Assembly (NCBI RefSeq): GCF_902806685.2
Contig: NC_048553.1
Span: 13,621,440-13,685,439 of the forward strand
Reading direction: 5' to 3'
DNA from: Maniola hyperantus
Taxonomy: Eukaryota; Arthropoda; Insecta; Lepidoptera; Nymphalidae
Length of the DNA stretch: 64,000 bases
Position 1 is the stretch's first letter. Each line of letters starts with the position of its first letter. The notes under the pieces were generated by a model. That model was not told the DNA's origin and ran no database searches. It was given only the letters and a program-made list of their open reading frames with translations. Shown here piece by piece: positions 54,856 to 64,000 of the stretch. The position numbers and the translations under genes are program-made.

Positions 54856-55271
54856 TTACTATTTACTACATGTATATGTAGTAACTAATAAGCATACCTA
54901 CTATAAGTCATTAGAACATAAAAACTTTTAATGGTGAAACATAAATATTATCCTTAGATAATTTTAATAAAAATAATACTAACGAATATGTAAAAATATA
55001 TATAATTAATTTTGATAGTTATTTTAAAATTACGCGCAACTAAGAACACTACCTAATATGGCTACATACAATTATTTGCTCACTTAAATAATAATTAAGT
55101 ATTTACCCATGGAAGCGAGGGGCAAGATATGTAGCCATTTCTTTTTAGGGTTAAATTATAATTGCATCAACATTTTGAAATGACAACAACTTTCATTTTA
55201 CAAAGTATGTAATCAAGTTACCCAGACCCGGAGATCGAACTGAAATCTGTTGAGTTTTGAGCTTCACGGGC
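54856..55271. other. AT-rich region 3' of the MADF gene
   Basis: Presumed 3' UTR and flank of the gene ending at 55272. I found no clear AATAAA on the minus strand close to the stop, so the polyadenylation site is not placed. Confidence 0.4.
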
Positions 55272-55778
55272 TCACGGGTATTCTAGTTTGATCCTCGGAG
55301 CGTCATACTGTATCAGCGGAAGCTCAGAGTTTTCTCGCAACGCTCTCAGTTGAATCTCCGATAGAACATTCTGGATGCCAGTCTTGCCAGCGATCGCCAG
55401 CTCCATGGGCAGAGATCGCAGGGTCATGGCTATGTATTTGCCGAACGAGTCGAACTCGTCGTCGGCTTTGTCGCTCAGTGTAGACGCACTTCGGGAGAGA
55501 CTGTTGGCTATTTTACCAACTTTGGCGAGAGCGATATGGATATTGTCATCTTTTCTAACTATACATCGTTTCTTGGCTTGTTTCTTTGAGGGCAACATGA
55601 AAAATCCAGGCGAAGAATTTTCGTTTTCTCTTTGAACGGCAATGCCCGCATGGCTAGCCATGCCCCAGTCGACTTCCCCGGTTTCGTCTGCCATTGAGTC
55701 TTCTTCGAGGGTTGCTTCCACCATTGGTTCCGTATTTGGTGTTTCTAACTCACTGTCCGAAGCAGAATTGGAATCGTT
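55272..55778 (-). CDS. MADF/BESS-type gene, exon 2
   Basis: This exon encodes 168 residues and the stop. It starts right after a good acceptor (minus-strand cttgttacag at about 55788-55779) in phase 0, so it joins exon 1 without a partial codon. Residues 1-50 of the exon are acidic and serine-rich (NDSNSASDSELE, EATLEEDSMADE). A basic KKQAKKR lies at 65-71, a possible nuclear signal. Residues about 107-144 (DEFDSFGKYIAMTLRSL ... GIQNVLSEIQ) look like the C-terminal interaction segment of MADF-BESS proteins. The joined protein would be 284 residues, a usual size for the family. The splice model is inferred from consensus sites only. Confidence 0.75.
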   Translation of the reverse strand, partial: NDSNSASDSELETPNTEPMVEATLEEDSMADETGEVDWGMASHAGIAVQRENENSSPGFFMLPSKKQAKKRCIVRKDDNIHIALAKVGKIANSLSRSASTLSDKADDEFDSFGKYIAMTLRSLPMELAIAGKTGIQNVLSEIQLRALRENSELPLIQYDAPRIKLEYP

Positions 55779-56702
55779 CTGTAACAAGACGAAAAATAAA
55801 AGTTTTAAAAACCCACCACGAACTGCAGCGTTTCAAATCAAATCTAATCTAATCAAATATTCTTTATTGCACATGTGGGTATACAGATGTGTCAGTTATT
55901 AAAGTTTCACCACAAATAGCCATATTATGGCATGCAAAAAAATAAAAAATAAAACCAACTTACTGACGTAAATTACAATTGAATTATCTATTATTACTTA
56001 TCTTTATACAGTTAATAATTTAAGATTTAACAATATAATACAATACAATTTAAAGACTGCTAATAAAAAATGCTACAACTTATTATAAATTTGTGTCTGT
56101 TAAATACTCTTTAATGGAATAGTACCTTTTATGAAGTAAAAATTCTTTAATTTTATATTTAAAAGTTTTAATGTTTAGATTTCGGTCAGCCAATGATGCT
56201 GGTAGTTTATTGTACAACTGAGGTGCCATATTAAAGATACTTTTACCAAAAAGTGCTGTTGTATGTTGCATAGGACACAGTTTATTCTGTCTACGCTCAT
56301 TTTCAGAATATCTAAACAATTTAACATTTGTTTTAATGAATACAAGTACTTCATAAATGTATAAACTTGGACATGTAAGTAACTTAAATTTTAACGTTTC
56401 CTGGTAGCTCGTAGAGTTTAATCTAAGAATACTTGTCTAATGTAAAAAGCCGCATCAAAATCGACTCAGTAGTTTTCAGGTAGGTACCTACCTACCTACA
56501 TGGTAACAGTAAAAAATTCTAAACACGCTTTTGTCGCCTATAATAGCTAGTAATAGTTAATCTACCTAACCAAAAAACATATTATTTACTAAGAACCTAC
56601 TTATGTAGGTAGATTGTAGGTGGGTACCTACTACCTACTTACTGCAAAAAACCGCATTAAATAGTTTTCCCCGAAAAGATAACAAAAACACATCCATATA
56701 TA

Positions 56703-56736
<34 letters not shown>

Positions 56737-56999
56737 ACAAACGCATTGGTAGTATAACTATTGTACCTACCTCCTACCTCCTACCTACTACCTACTACCG
56801 TACCGTGCGTCGTGGGTAGTAGGTATAGTAGGTATTTCATCTTTGTAGGTACCTACCTACCTACTTTAAACCATTACCTAATATTAAATGCATGGTTAAC
56901 GTTTATTTATGATATTAATAACACACATTATTAATTTAAGTACTTACTAATCTACAGTTCAAAAATAATGTCTCTAAAAAAAGTTGTTATTAAACTTAC
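55779..56999 (-). other. Intron of the MADF gene
   Basis: 1,221 bp between donor GTAAGT (plus-strand acttac at 56994-56999) and acceptor CAG. It holds a CR1-like LINE fragment (55836-56405), a CA repeat at about 56705-56738 and gtaggtacctacctac-type repeats. No further exon was recognised. Confidence 0.65.
55836..56405 (-). mobile_element. 5'-truncated CR1-like LINE in intron
   Basis: The sense strand matches the gene's strand. The reading frame is open from the truncation near 56400 (KLLTCPSLYIYE) through RRQNKLCPMQHT and APQLYNKLPASL to KEYLTDTNL, stopping at 56083. That is the C-terminal tail typical of CR1-group RT ORFs. A 3' UTR follows with aataaagaatatttg and a GATTA-type tail. The RT catalytic domain is absent. 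Confidence 0.75.
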
Positions 57000-57347
57000 G
57001 TAGGAAACGGTTTCGCGTTGATTTCTGAACGGCTTTAGGAATCCCTCCACGAGCGTGAACCACGACACCTTCGGCTTGTATACGGAATCCTCGCAAGCGC
57101 CCGCTCGCATGCTGTTTTGTATTCTCTTTATTTCTTGGTAATAGGACGACCTTAGGTTTTTAATTTTCTTCGGAATGTCTCTTATCGTCAGGCCAGGGAT
57201 GTTTAGCCTTTCCAAAATCTTCTGATAGGCACTTTCCCGCGCAGCCCTGTCTTTGTACAAGTCACTGGTCACATTCCACAGACACTCGTAGTCGCGGTAG
57301 ATCTCCGCCAGGCTGTACATTTGTGTTTCCGTGAAACGCTCAGACAT
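57000..57347 (-). CDS. MADF/BESS-type gene, exon 1 (DNA-binding domain)
   Basis: This exon encodes 116 residues from ATG at 57347 (A at -3) to the donor TAC|GTAAGT. The MADF signature covers residues about 13-106: LAEIYRDYECLW at 13-24, YKDRAARESAYQKI at 31-44, KKIKNLRSSYYQEIKR at 60-75, VYKPKVSWF at 89-97 and a final FLKPF. MADF is a Myb/SANT-like DNA-binding domain of insect nuclear proteins such as Adf-1; many act as transcription factors, some in transposon-derived settings. Unspliced, the frame would run only 15 codons into the intron. This is the only probable host gene I recognise in the window. Confidence 0.85.
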
Positions 57348-57800
57348 TGTGCGTGTGCAGGCTATCGTACGACGCGGCCGACTGAGGCGAGAGCCGGTGG
57401 CGGGGAGCCCCGCATGCCGCGTGTCGGGGGCGTTTCATTGGTCGTTACGCCGCCTGCGGGGTGTCCCCGCCTGCTGGGTATCGATCCGGATGCCGAGTCG
57501 CTGTGGACAGTCGATACCCCGCCTGCGGGGAGGAACCAGACGATCTCGGTAGTTCTCGGCCGAATTATGCTGGTTTTATGCTCGAGTCCACACAGTCATT
57601 TAGTTTTCACCGGGCAGCCGGGCAGCCGGGCACTGCACACGGGTGGATTCATGCTACACCGGGATGTACCTAGTACCTCTAGGTACCCAAACATAAGGAA
57701 CGAGGCGCACCGCACGCAGTCGCGCTGCCTCCGCGCGGCACTTTGCGTCAAACTTGAAGGCGCCCTAAATAATTCTACTGATAGATGAAACCATGTTAGG
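57348..57800. promoter_or_regulatory. GC-rich upstream region of the MADF gene
   Basis: A GC- and CpG-rich stretch directly before the start codon. It contains gtatcgatccgg and a reverse copy (gtcgatac), and repeated cgcctgcgggg words at 57449, 57518 and near. It probably includes the 5' UTR and promoter. Plus-strand frames here look like composition artefacts. Confidence 0.45.
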
Positions 57801-58141
57801 ATACCGTAGGAACATCACGCCTTTTCCATGGAGATGATCGCTTCTGATTAAAAATTCTTGAAGAATTATGGAAAAAATACCTAGATTTGTAAAATGATAT
57901 AGGTATACCTAGGGACGTTTTCATATTAATATCTCAACTCTATTACATTGTTTTATGCTGCAGTAAAAAGAAATAGATATTCAGTATGAAAAGGCCAGCC
58001 TTCCTTGACGGTTACTCTTACCTGCAATAGACTACATAAAGTATAACATTACACTCTAGGGACTTTTTGTTTTACAACATTTTGTCTTATCTCCTCGATC
58101 ATTTCGAATGGAACTTTCCTACCTAACTAAAAATAAACATT

Positions 58142-58376
58142 CTAGGGTGCCGTTCCTCTCTTCATTGTCTGTCTGTCGTGTCTATTAAGAAAACTTATGG
58201 AGTAGGTACTTCCTTTGACCGAGAATCATGAAATTTGGCAGGTAGGTAGGTCTAACCTATAGACGTACTCTAAATAGGTTTTCTTGACAGACACGACAGA
58301 CGGACAGAAACAACAAAGTGATCATATTAGTGTTCCTTTTTTCCTTTTGAGGTACGGAACCCTAAAACTAGAGAGA
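58142..58376. repeat. Fold-back pair of R1 fragments
   Basis: The left arm (minus R1: ctgtctgtcgtgtctattaag, aaaacttatgg) and right arm (plus R1: ggttttcttgacagacacgac, ccttttgaggtacgg) are inverted copies of the same R1 end. They are joined by about 60 bp. Confidence 0.65.
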
Positions 58377-58741
58377 CATGCACATAATATTTCCGTAGTT
58401 AGTTTGCTCTTTTCCTAAGATGTCCAGTTTAAATTACTCTCTGTGTATCGAATGTGAAGAGACTGCGCGCGCATTACATTTCTATATGACCAAGCTCTTT
58501 GGAAATATACTCTCCAACTACATTGAACTGTAAGACAAGGCATTAGAGTCGCTTTTCCCGCAGCGACGTGTAGTACAGACGGATATCCCGCAGATGTTCG
58601 TATTGAGAAAACATGAATTACTAGTTCAATGGTTCTACCTCCCGGCGTCGGCTGTCGGCGGCCATTCGTTCCGCACTCACAGACAGACGTTACAACTCTT
58701 TCATATACACAAATATTATATAAAACTTGATATTATTAAAA

Positions 58742-59010
58742 TATCAAGCGTAGCGTAGTGGTTAAGACGTGGCGCTCTTAATCGGAGGGTCGGGGACTCG
58801 ATCCCGGGCACGCACTTTTCGGAGTTATGTGCGTTTTAAGCAATTAAATATCACTTGCTTTAACGGTGAAAGAAAACATCGTGAGGAAACATGACTGAGG
58901 GTTCTCAAAGGTTTGTGAGTTCTGCCAATCGGCACTTGGCCAGTGTGGTGGACATTACTAAACCCTTACCATTCTGAGATGAAACCCGTGCTCATGCGAT
59001 GGGTTGATGG
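58742..59010 (+). mobile_element. SINE, family S1
   Basis: A box agcgtagcgtagtggttaag, B box gggactcgatcccggg and a full body with a short deletion near 58890. A further S1 scrap is at 59398-59466. Confidence 0.8.
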
Positions 59011-60186
59011 AAAGATTTTTACATTTCAAAGATTTTTTTTGATAACCTTTCTAGCGCCCTCTGTGATGGCTACAACGTTATCACTTATCACGTCGTTATT
59101 TATAGCTCCATCAAAGTCTGATTTATCTTTGGATCGAATTGAGAAGAAAAAAATATCCAAGTGCGTGTCAGAACTCACACCACGCTTCTGCAGGGTTCCG
59201 CAGCCGCTATTTTGAAGGGCATTATTTCATAAGCGAGAGAATTTTTCAAAAACTATCTGAAAACTTCATAATAATTTTAAAATATCTAACTACTCACCTA
59301 TTTAACAAGGAGTCACTCGTGGGGGTCAACTAAACGACACTAAACATTTTCATTTCAAATTCACACAGTTCATGTTCAGGAGGTACTTTAACTGATTTTG
59401 CACGCACCTCAAACTTTTCGGAGTTATGGGCCTTTTGAAGCAATTAAATATGAGACATCGTGAGGATATTCAAGCAATGACTGCTTACACTAAAAAGCTT
59501 AAAATAATAATTATTTTCAAAAATTGACTTCCAAAGCCACTACAAAGTGAAAAAATAATTTTTGTTTCTAAGCGAGCATAAAAATAAACAAAAACACGAC
59601 GTTCGTACGGGTAGAAACAAAAAATATTTTTTGACTTTCTAGTCAGTTTTATATTTTTTATATTTAAGTAGAAATCAGTATTATATTATTTCGTTCAAAT
59701 TCCTCAAAAAATCCGGCTACGGAACAATCCCAAGCTACTCACGATACACACTTGCCTCCCCTTACAATGTTTCTTTATTACGAAACCTTGTAGACTGCAA
59801 TATTGTAATCTTGATCGGTTTAAAGGGAACTGTTTAATTAAAGTTAACTTATTATTACCGTGGTTACCACTTACATTACAGTTAAGTTATTATTATCCAC
59901 GTGGTTGCATGTTGCATGTTGCGATCGGCGATCGGCGATCGGCGATCAGGAAACCCTAACTTATTTCACTTTAGTTTTAAACAATGCGACGTACATAATT
60001 TATTTATTCTTTAAGGCAACATTGTAGCTCGATAGTTCGATAGCCTAATAAAGCTGGATATTATAGACAGAGATACTAAATAATTAATACATATAACATT
60101 CTACATATGTGCCAACAAGTCAGGGGCCGATACGTTCCAAGCATGTCGGATGTGTAGTCAGATTCTCTAAAGATGTATACCAAGTT
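59011..60186. other. Intergenic, mostly unassigned
   Basis: Includes a possible R1/R2 scrap at 59158-59205, the S1 scrap at 59398-59466 and a gcgatcg tandem at 59925-59948. No gene. Confidence 0.35.
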
Positions 60187-60362
60187 TTTTTTTTAAGAAT
60201 ATTAGCCATGTTAAATGACTAATATTCCCCTTTCCTCTTCAACTAAGCGTCAGGCTTGTGCTAGGAGTAGGTACCTACGACAATAGTGCAACGGGCGGGG
60301 TTTGAACCGTCGACCTTTCGGTTTTCAGTCCACTCCTATACCGGTTGAGCTATTGAGGCTCA
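60187..60362 (-). mobile_element. SINE, family S3, well preserved
   Basis: gggtttgaaccgtcgacctt, cagtccactcctataccgg and tgagctattgaggct, with the A tail on the minus strand. Confidence 0.8.
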
Positions 60363-60502
60363 ATTTAATTATTAATTTTCAAGCAATTTAAGATTAGGGC
60401 TTGAGCTACGGAACCCATCAATTAAATTAATTGTTTATTGTGCTATTGGCGGTAATTGGAAAGGCTGTCAAATTAACATTTACAATCCATCACGCACCAT
60501 CC

Positions 60503-60541
<39 letters not shown>

Positions 60542-60547
60542 ACACAA
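60503..60547. repeat. CA microsatellite
   Basis: A run of CA dinucleotides with one GA interruption. Confidence 0.95.
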
Positions 60548-60592
60548 TATTCACACTACTCGTGTGGAGAGCGGAGTGGATATCTTATCTAT

Positions 60593-60893
60593 AGAAATGT
60601 CTGGAGTGGTTAGCGCTGTGGGCTTTAAAGCAATATTTCCTAGTTCGATTCCCGGCTGATTTATTTTGGAAACTTTTGGTAAATTCCCTCATGTCTAGTC
60701 TGGTAGGTAGCTTCGGCCGTAGCTAGTTGCCAACCGTTAAAGCTGTGCCGTCAAGTGTTCCTTGTGCGATACCGCGTAGAAACCGATTAGGGTGAACACT
60801 TAACGGTGAAATTAAACAACAGCGTCACTTACCATCAAGTGAGAACGCGGTCAATCGCGTTAAAGGCTGAATAATATAAGATATAAGATATAA
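60593..60893 (+). mobile_element. SINE, S2-related
   Basis: A tRNA head with agtggttagcgctgtgggct (A box) and tagttcgattcccggc (B box), then a body with cttcggccgtagctagttgcc and accgcgtagaaaccga. The tail is a gatataa repeat. Confidence 0.75.
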
Positions 60894-60924
60894 ATACGTT
60901 TAACATTGTATCACTATACAGTAA

Positions 60925-61035
60925 AGAATCCGCATCTGACCAGCGCGGCGTGGTGGATGGTGGACTATGGCCAGACCCTTTTCACTCTGAGAGGAGGCCC
61001 GTGCTCAGTAGTGAGCCGGCGAAGGGTTGAGGATG
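60925..61035 (+). mobile_element. SINE S1, 3' end
   Basis: aatccgcatctgaccagcg, cactctgagaggaggcccgtg and cagtagtgagccgg. Confidence 0.6.
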
Positions 61036-61139
61036 ACAGTAGGTATTACGCTACCGATCAGTCCGTGCTATCAGTAGGGGTGATGCCTGACAACCAGCGC
61101 TGCAGTCACGGAACAGAACGTACGGAACCCTAAAAACAA

Positions 61140-61342
61140 TCTTGAAGTCTCTAAAGAAGCTCTGGTCTGGTTTGGCGGAAGGATACAGCGTTCCGGTACG
61201 ATGCCGTGTAGAAACCAAAGGGGCATGGGTTTGAAAAAGCAAATGCCAAACCCCTTCCAGCTTAGCCCGCTTCCATCTTAGACTGCATCATCACTTACCA
61301 CCAGGCGTGTTTGCAGTCAACGGCTAACTTGTATCTGAACAA
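61140..61342 (+). mobile_element. SINE S2, headless
   Basis: gcgttccggtacgatgccgt, gtagaaaccaaaggggcatg, cccgcttccatcttagactg and cggctaacttgtatctg match 36612-36960 in opposite orientation. The tRNA part is missing. Confidence 0.7.
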
Positions 61343-61679
61343 AAACAAAACAAATCGCAGTCTTACAATGTAAGCAGTTTCAGACAAGAACATCACGCAT
61401 AATCTAGTTATGTACAATAGGAAAGGTTAGGTCGAACAGTATCTGTGCTATAGGTAGTAGGTAACAAAACAAGGACGAAGGATTTAAGCCCGTTAAGCCT
61501 CGCAGTCAAAGGCTTAGAAGCCCTGGAGGACGCAATAATTCGCACTGAACCTACATTTTATCTCTGCAGGAGTATGTATAGGTAGATATTAAGTACCAGC
61601 CCGGCCGGTTCCATGTGGCTTTTTATAAAACCTTTACGAGAAACCCTATAGTTTAATCTGGCGCATATGGCCTGGAGCG

Positions 61680-62155
61680 GCTAAGAGTCACTTCACACTG
61701 GCGGCGAAACGCGACGGGCGTTTGTGAACGACAATTTGATGTTGGATTTTGTTTGGCCAGAAATAACTCAATGAGAATATTTGATTGACCAAAAATTGAT
61801 GAGATGAACGTAAGAAACGTGTATACAAAAAAAAAAACACTTTTTCTCAAATTCACGTTACACTTCTTCTTCTCGAGTCGACGGTCACCTCAAATACGGG
61901 CAGCCCAAAAAGCCGCAACCGCGATATCTCGGTCGGTAGCCTCGTGCAGCTCCTCGCTCGTGCAGGTTGTCGGGCACGCCGCACGCAGGGAACCCACTCA
62001 TGAGCGCAATGGTCTGTCTCGGATGACCACAGATGCACTCCGTATCATGTCAGAGATGAAGCCCCACTTTGCTAGATTTTCCCTAGATTTCCCCACCGCT
62101 GGTATGAGGCGGTTGAGCGACGTTACGCTGTCAGTGTGAGCGTACTCTTAGTCGT
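61680..62155. repeat. Possible long-TIR element
   Basis: ctaagagtcacttcacactg at the left and a diverged complement (cagtgtgagcgtactcttag) at the right suggest terminal inverted repeats about 475 bp apart. The interior has a 111-codon plus-strand frame without a recognisable domain. Confidence 0.4.
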
Positions 62156-62597
62156 ATCAGCCCGTACCCAGCGTTACGGTACGAATTGTTGCAGCCGTAC
62201 AAAGGCGATAAAACACGCTCGGCGCTCTAGCCGGCTTAATGGGGATTGTTCCACTAACTGCGCATAAATGTTTAGTATGGCCACATAGCGATGCCCATTA
62301 TTGCTAGTTTTCATTTTCTAATCATTTTCATATGGTGAAATCATTAATTTTCTTCACTACGATTTCATAGGCGACTTTACGGAAAGGGATTATTCAATTT
62401 TTCCATGTACAATCGTTTGCTACATTAATACTAGGAACTATGATCACAATCAATAGTGATTGTTAATTGAACTAGATATTTTCACTGTCTAACACGCAGC
62501 GATGCGAGTGCTCTCGCTTGCACGCTCTATAGATCGATGGCCGCCATTGATCTATAATATTAATATAACTCAGTGATGACCGTGCGCATTTTATAAT
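62156..62597. other. Intergenic, nothing recognised
   Basis: No gene or repeat identified. Confidence 0.35.
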
Positions 62598-62765
62598 CCA
62601 TACTATCCATACTAATATTATAAATGCGAAAGTATCTGCCTGCCAGCCTTTCACGACCCATCCATTCAACCGATTTTGACGAAATTTGGTGCAGAGATAG
62701 CTTGCATTGTAAGGGTGGTAAATCGGGCGGAATAGAAATATACCCGGATACGGAATAATCTACCA
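62598..62765 (+). mobile_element. Helitron H1, 5' part
   Basis: tccatactatccatactaatattataaatgcgaaag begins the copy (first ten bases duplicated). gattttgacgaaatttggtgcagagatagc follows. The 3' half is lost. Confidence 0.7.
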
Positions 62766-64000
62766 CCTTACAAAGATTAGAGGAAAAAAAATAATTTTAA
62801 TTTACTTTACTTGATCTATCTACCTAGTAAAGAATAGAAGCTAGCCGTCGACTCCCTTGTAATGCATATGAGGTGTTATAAATGAAATTTGCTAGATGTT
62901 AGGCAAAATTGTTTTTAATGTAACTTTTACCGGGGTCGCTTAATACAGAATGATGGCTAATAATGCTTAGTTATTCTAGCTTAATGCCAAGACTTAATTT
63001 AGATACATTAGAATGACTTAGGTAGATAGTACATAAGATCTATGTTTTAAATTTAAGATGCCATTTGCATGGAATAGACAATGACACAGTAAAATTCATA
63101 AAATTGTTTCAAAATAAAAGCTCAGTAGTAAAGACAGGGTTCTTACTGTACACATACACTAAGAAGGTTCACTAAACTGTTCCAGGATACAAACATTTGC
63201 TTACTTGTAGGTGCGAAGACTGCAAGGTAGCTGGACGGCATCGGCCAAGATCCAAAACTCAATTTATTTGATTCTTCACAACCGAAATGTTTCATTACAA
63301 AGATTTTCACCAAGTCTTATCCATAGCAATTAAGTTGTCAACGTGAATGTGCAAAAGAAATAAATACGAAAACCGAAAACGCAACCGGAAAACTAAAACG
63401 GAAAACTGAAGCTAAACGTAAAACGTAGACGTAAACCCTATTGAACTCCTGGCCACCAATGGTTTTCAGAAGTCCACCCACAACCCATTATCCTCATTTA
63501 TTTGGGAAGATAAAATAACTGGAACATAATTGATGAAACATTGAAATACGTTAGGATGACTAAAATTTATAACTATTGTATTTTCCCAGGCGAAGCCATG
63601 GGCGAAAAGGAGTGAGATTTTCCTGGAACGAAAAAAATTCGTCTTCACATGTTGACTCCAGGAAAATTCTAAATCTCACCTATCGGTGTTGCCAGACGCA
63701 ACCCGAGTGTGGCCGCTCTCAGTTAGTTTGATCATAAAGCCAATTCATTTTTGAATATTTGCAGAACCTAAGGATATATTATAAGAACCGTTTTGTTAAT
63801 GACTTAACAATAAACAAATGATATTATGGTTTTATTTAATTATTTTGTTTTATTTTTACGACAATTGACAACGAAGCAAACGCCATCTATTGTGGCTCGA
63901 ATGAACTCTGAACATCGACCCACGCGTAGTTCTGCACCTTGATGCTAGGTGGCACCAACATACTTTGAACAAAATTGATTTTTATTAAAAACGAAACGCT
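62766..64000. other. Intergenic, one hairpin
   Basis: An inverted repeat gtgagattttcctgga (63613-63628) / tccaggaaaattctaaatctcac (63657-63679) is the only structure noticed. No gene. Confidence 0.4.

Noticed and set aside
57321..57788. 155-codon plus-strand frame upstream of the MADF gene
   Set aside because: It lies in GC-rich DNA opposite the gene's own 5' end and has no recognisable domain; several overlapping frames are open there.
61804..62139. 111-codon plus-strand frame as a gene
   Set aside because: No domain recognised; it lies between weak inverted repeats and has no splice or start context that stands out.

Overview
The window looks like repeat-rich nuclear DNA from a moth or butterfly (Lepidoptera). 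I recognise several repeat types by eye as typical of that order: Helitrons ending in a GCGAAGCCGCG or GACGAAGTCGCG hairpin followed by CTAG, the 'gttccgtacctcaaaagg' repeat, and tRNA-derived SINEs with GGTTCGATCCCG B boxes. There is no bacterial gene organisation and no CRISPR array. I see one probable host gene; nearly everything else is transposons, their remains, or satellites. No database search was possible, so family names rest on motifs and memory.

Layout. 0-6.4 kb: SINE, LINE and Helitron fragments, two fold-back structures and an AT-rich stretch. 6.4-11.5 kb: a full-length Jockey-type LINE on the minus strand with an apparent 11-bp target duplication, intact ORF1, and an ORF2 broken by one frameshift in the endonuclease. 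11.5-17.1 kb: SINEs, MITE pieces and an almost perfect 57-nt palindrome. 17.165-24.412 kb: a complete Ty3/gypsy-type LTR retrotransposon on the minus strand. It has two apparently identical 663-bp LTRs, a 4-bp ATTC target duplication, a tRNA-Lys-type primer site, gag, pol, a small extra ORF and a long leader. 24.4-45.6 kb: a dense mosaic of SINEs, Helitrons and MITEs, with one young 5'-truncated LINE that keeps its target duplication. 45.65-47.88 kb: 74 copies of a GC-rich 30-bp minisatellite, open in five of six frames. 49.85-52.72 kb: a tandem Helitron array inserted inside a SINE. 55.27-57.35 kb: a two-exon MADF/BESS-type gene on the minus strand with a CR1-like LINE fragment in its intron. 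57.4-64 kb: GC-rich upstream DNA, then more SINEs and unassigned sequence.

The two most unusual signals are these. (1) The LTR retrotransposon carries an RNA stem-loop in its LTR and twice more in its leader. The core is conserved while the outer stem changes on both arms, and differences within stems become G-U pairs only on the element's sense strand. This suggests a selected RNA element near the 5' end of the transcript. (2) The Helitron array (three long 3'-less units, then five short units) sits exactly at an A^T site inside a SINE, with the two SINE halves resuming on either side, as expected for rolling-circle insertion.
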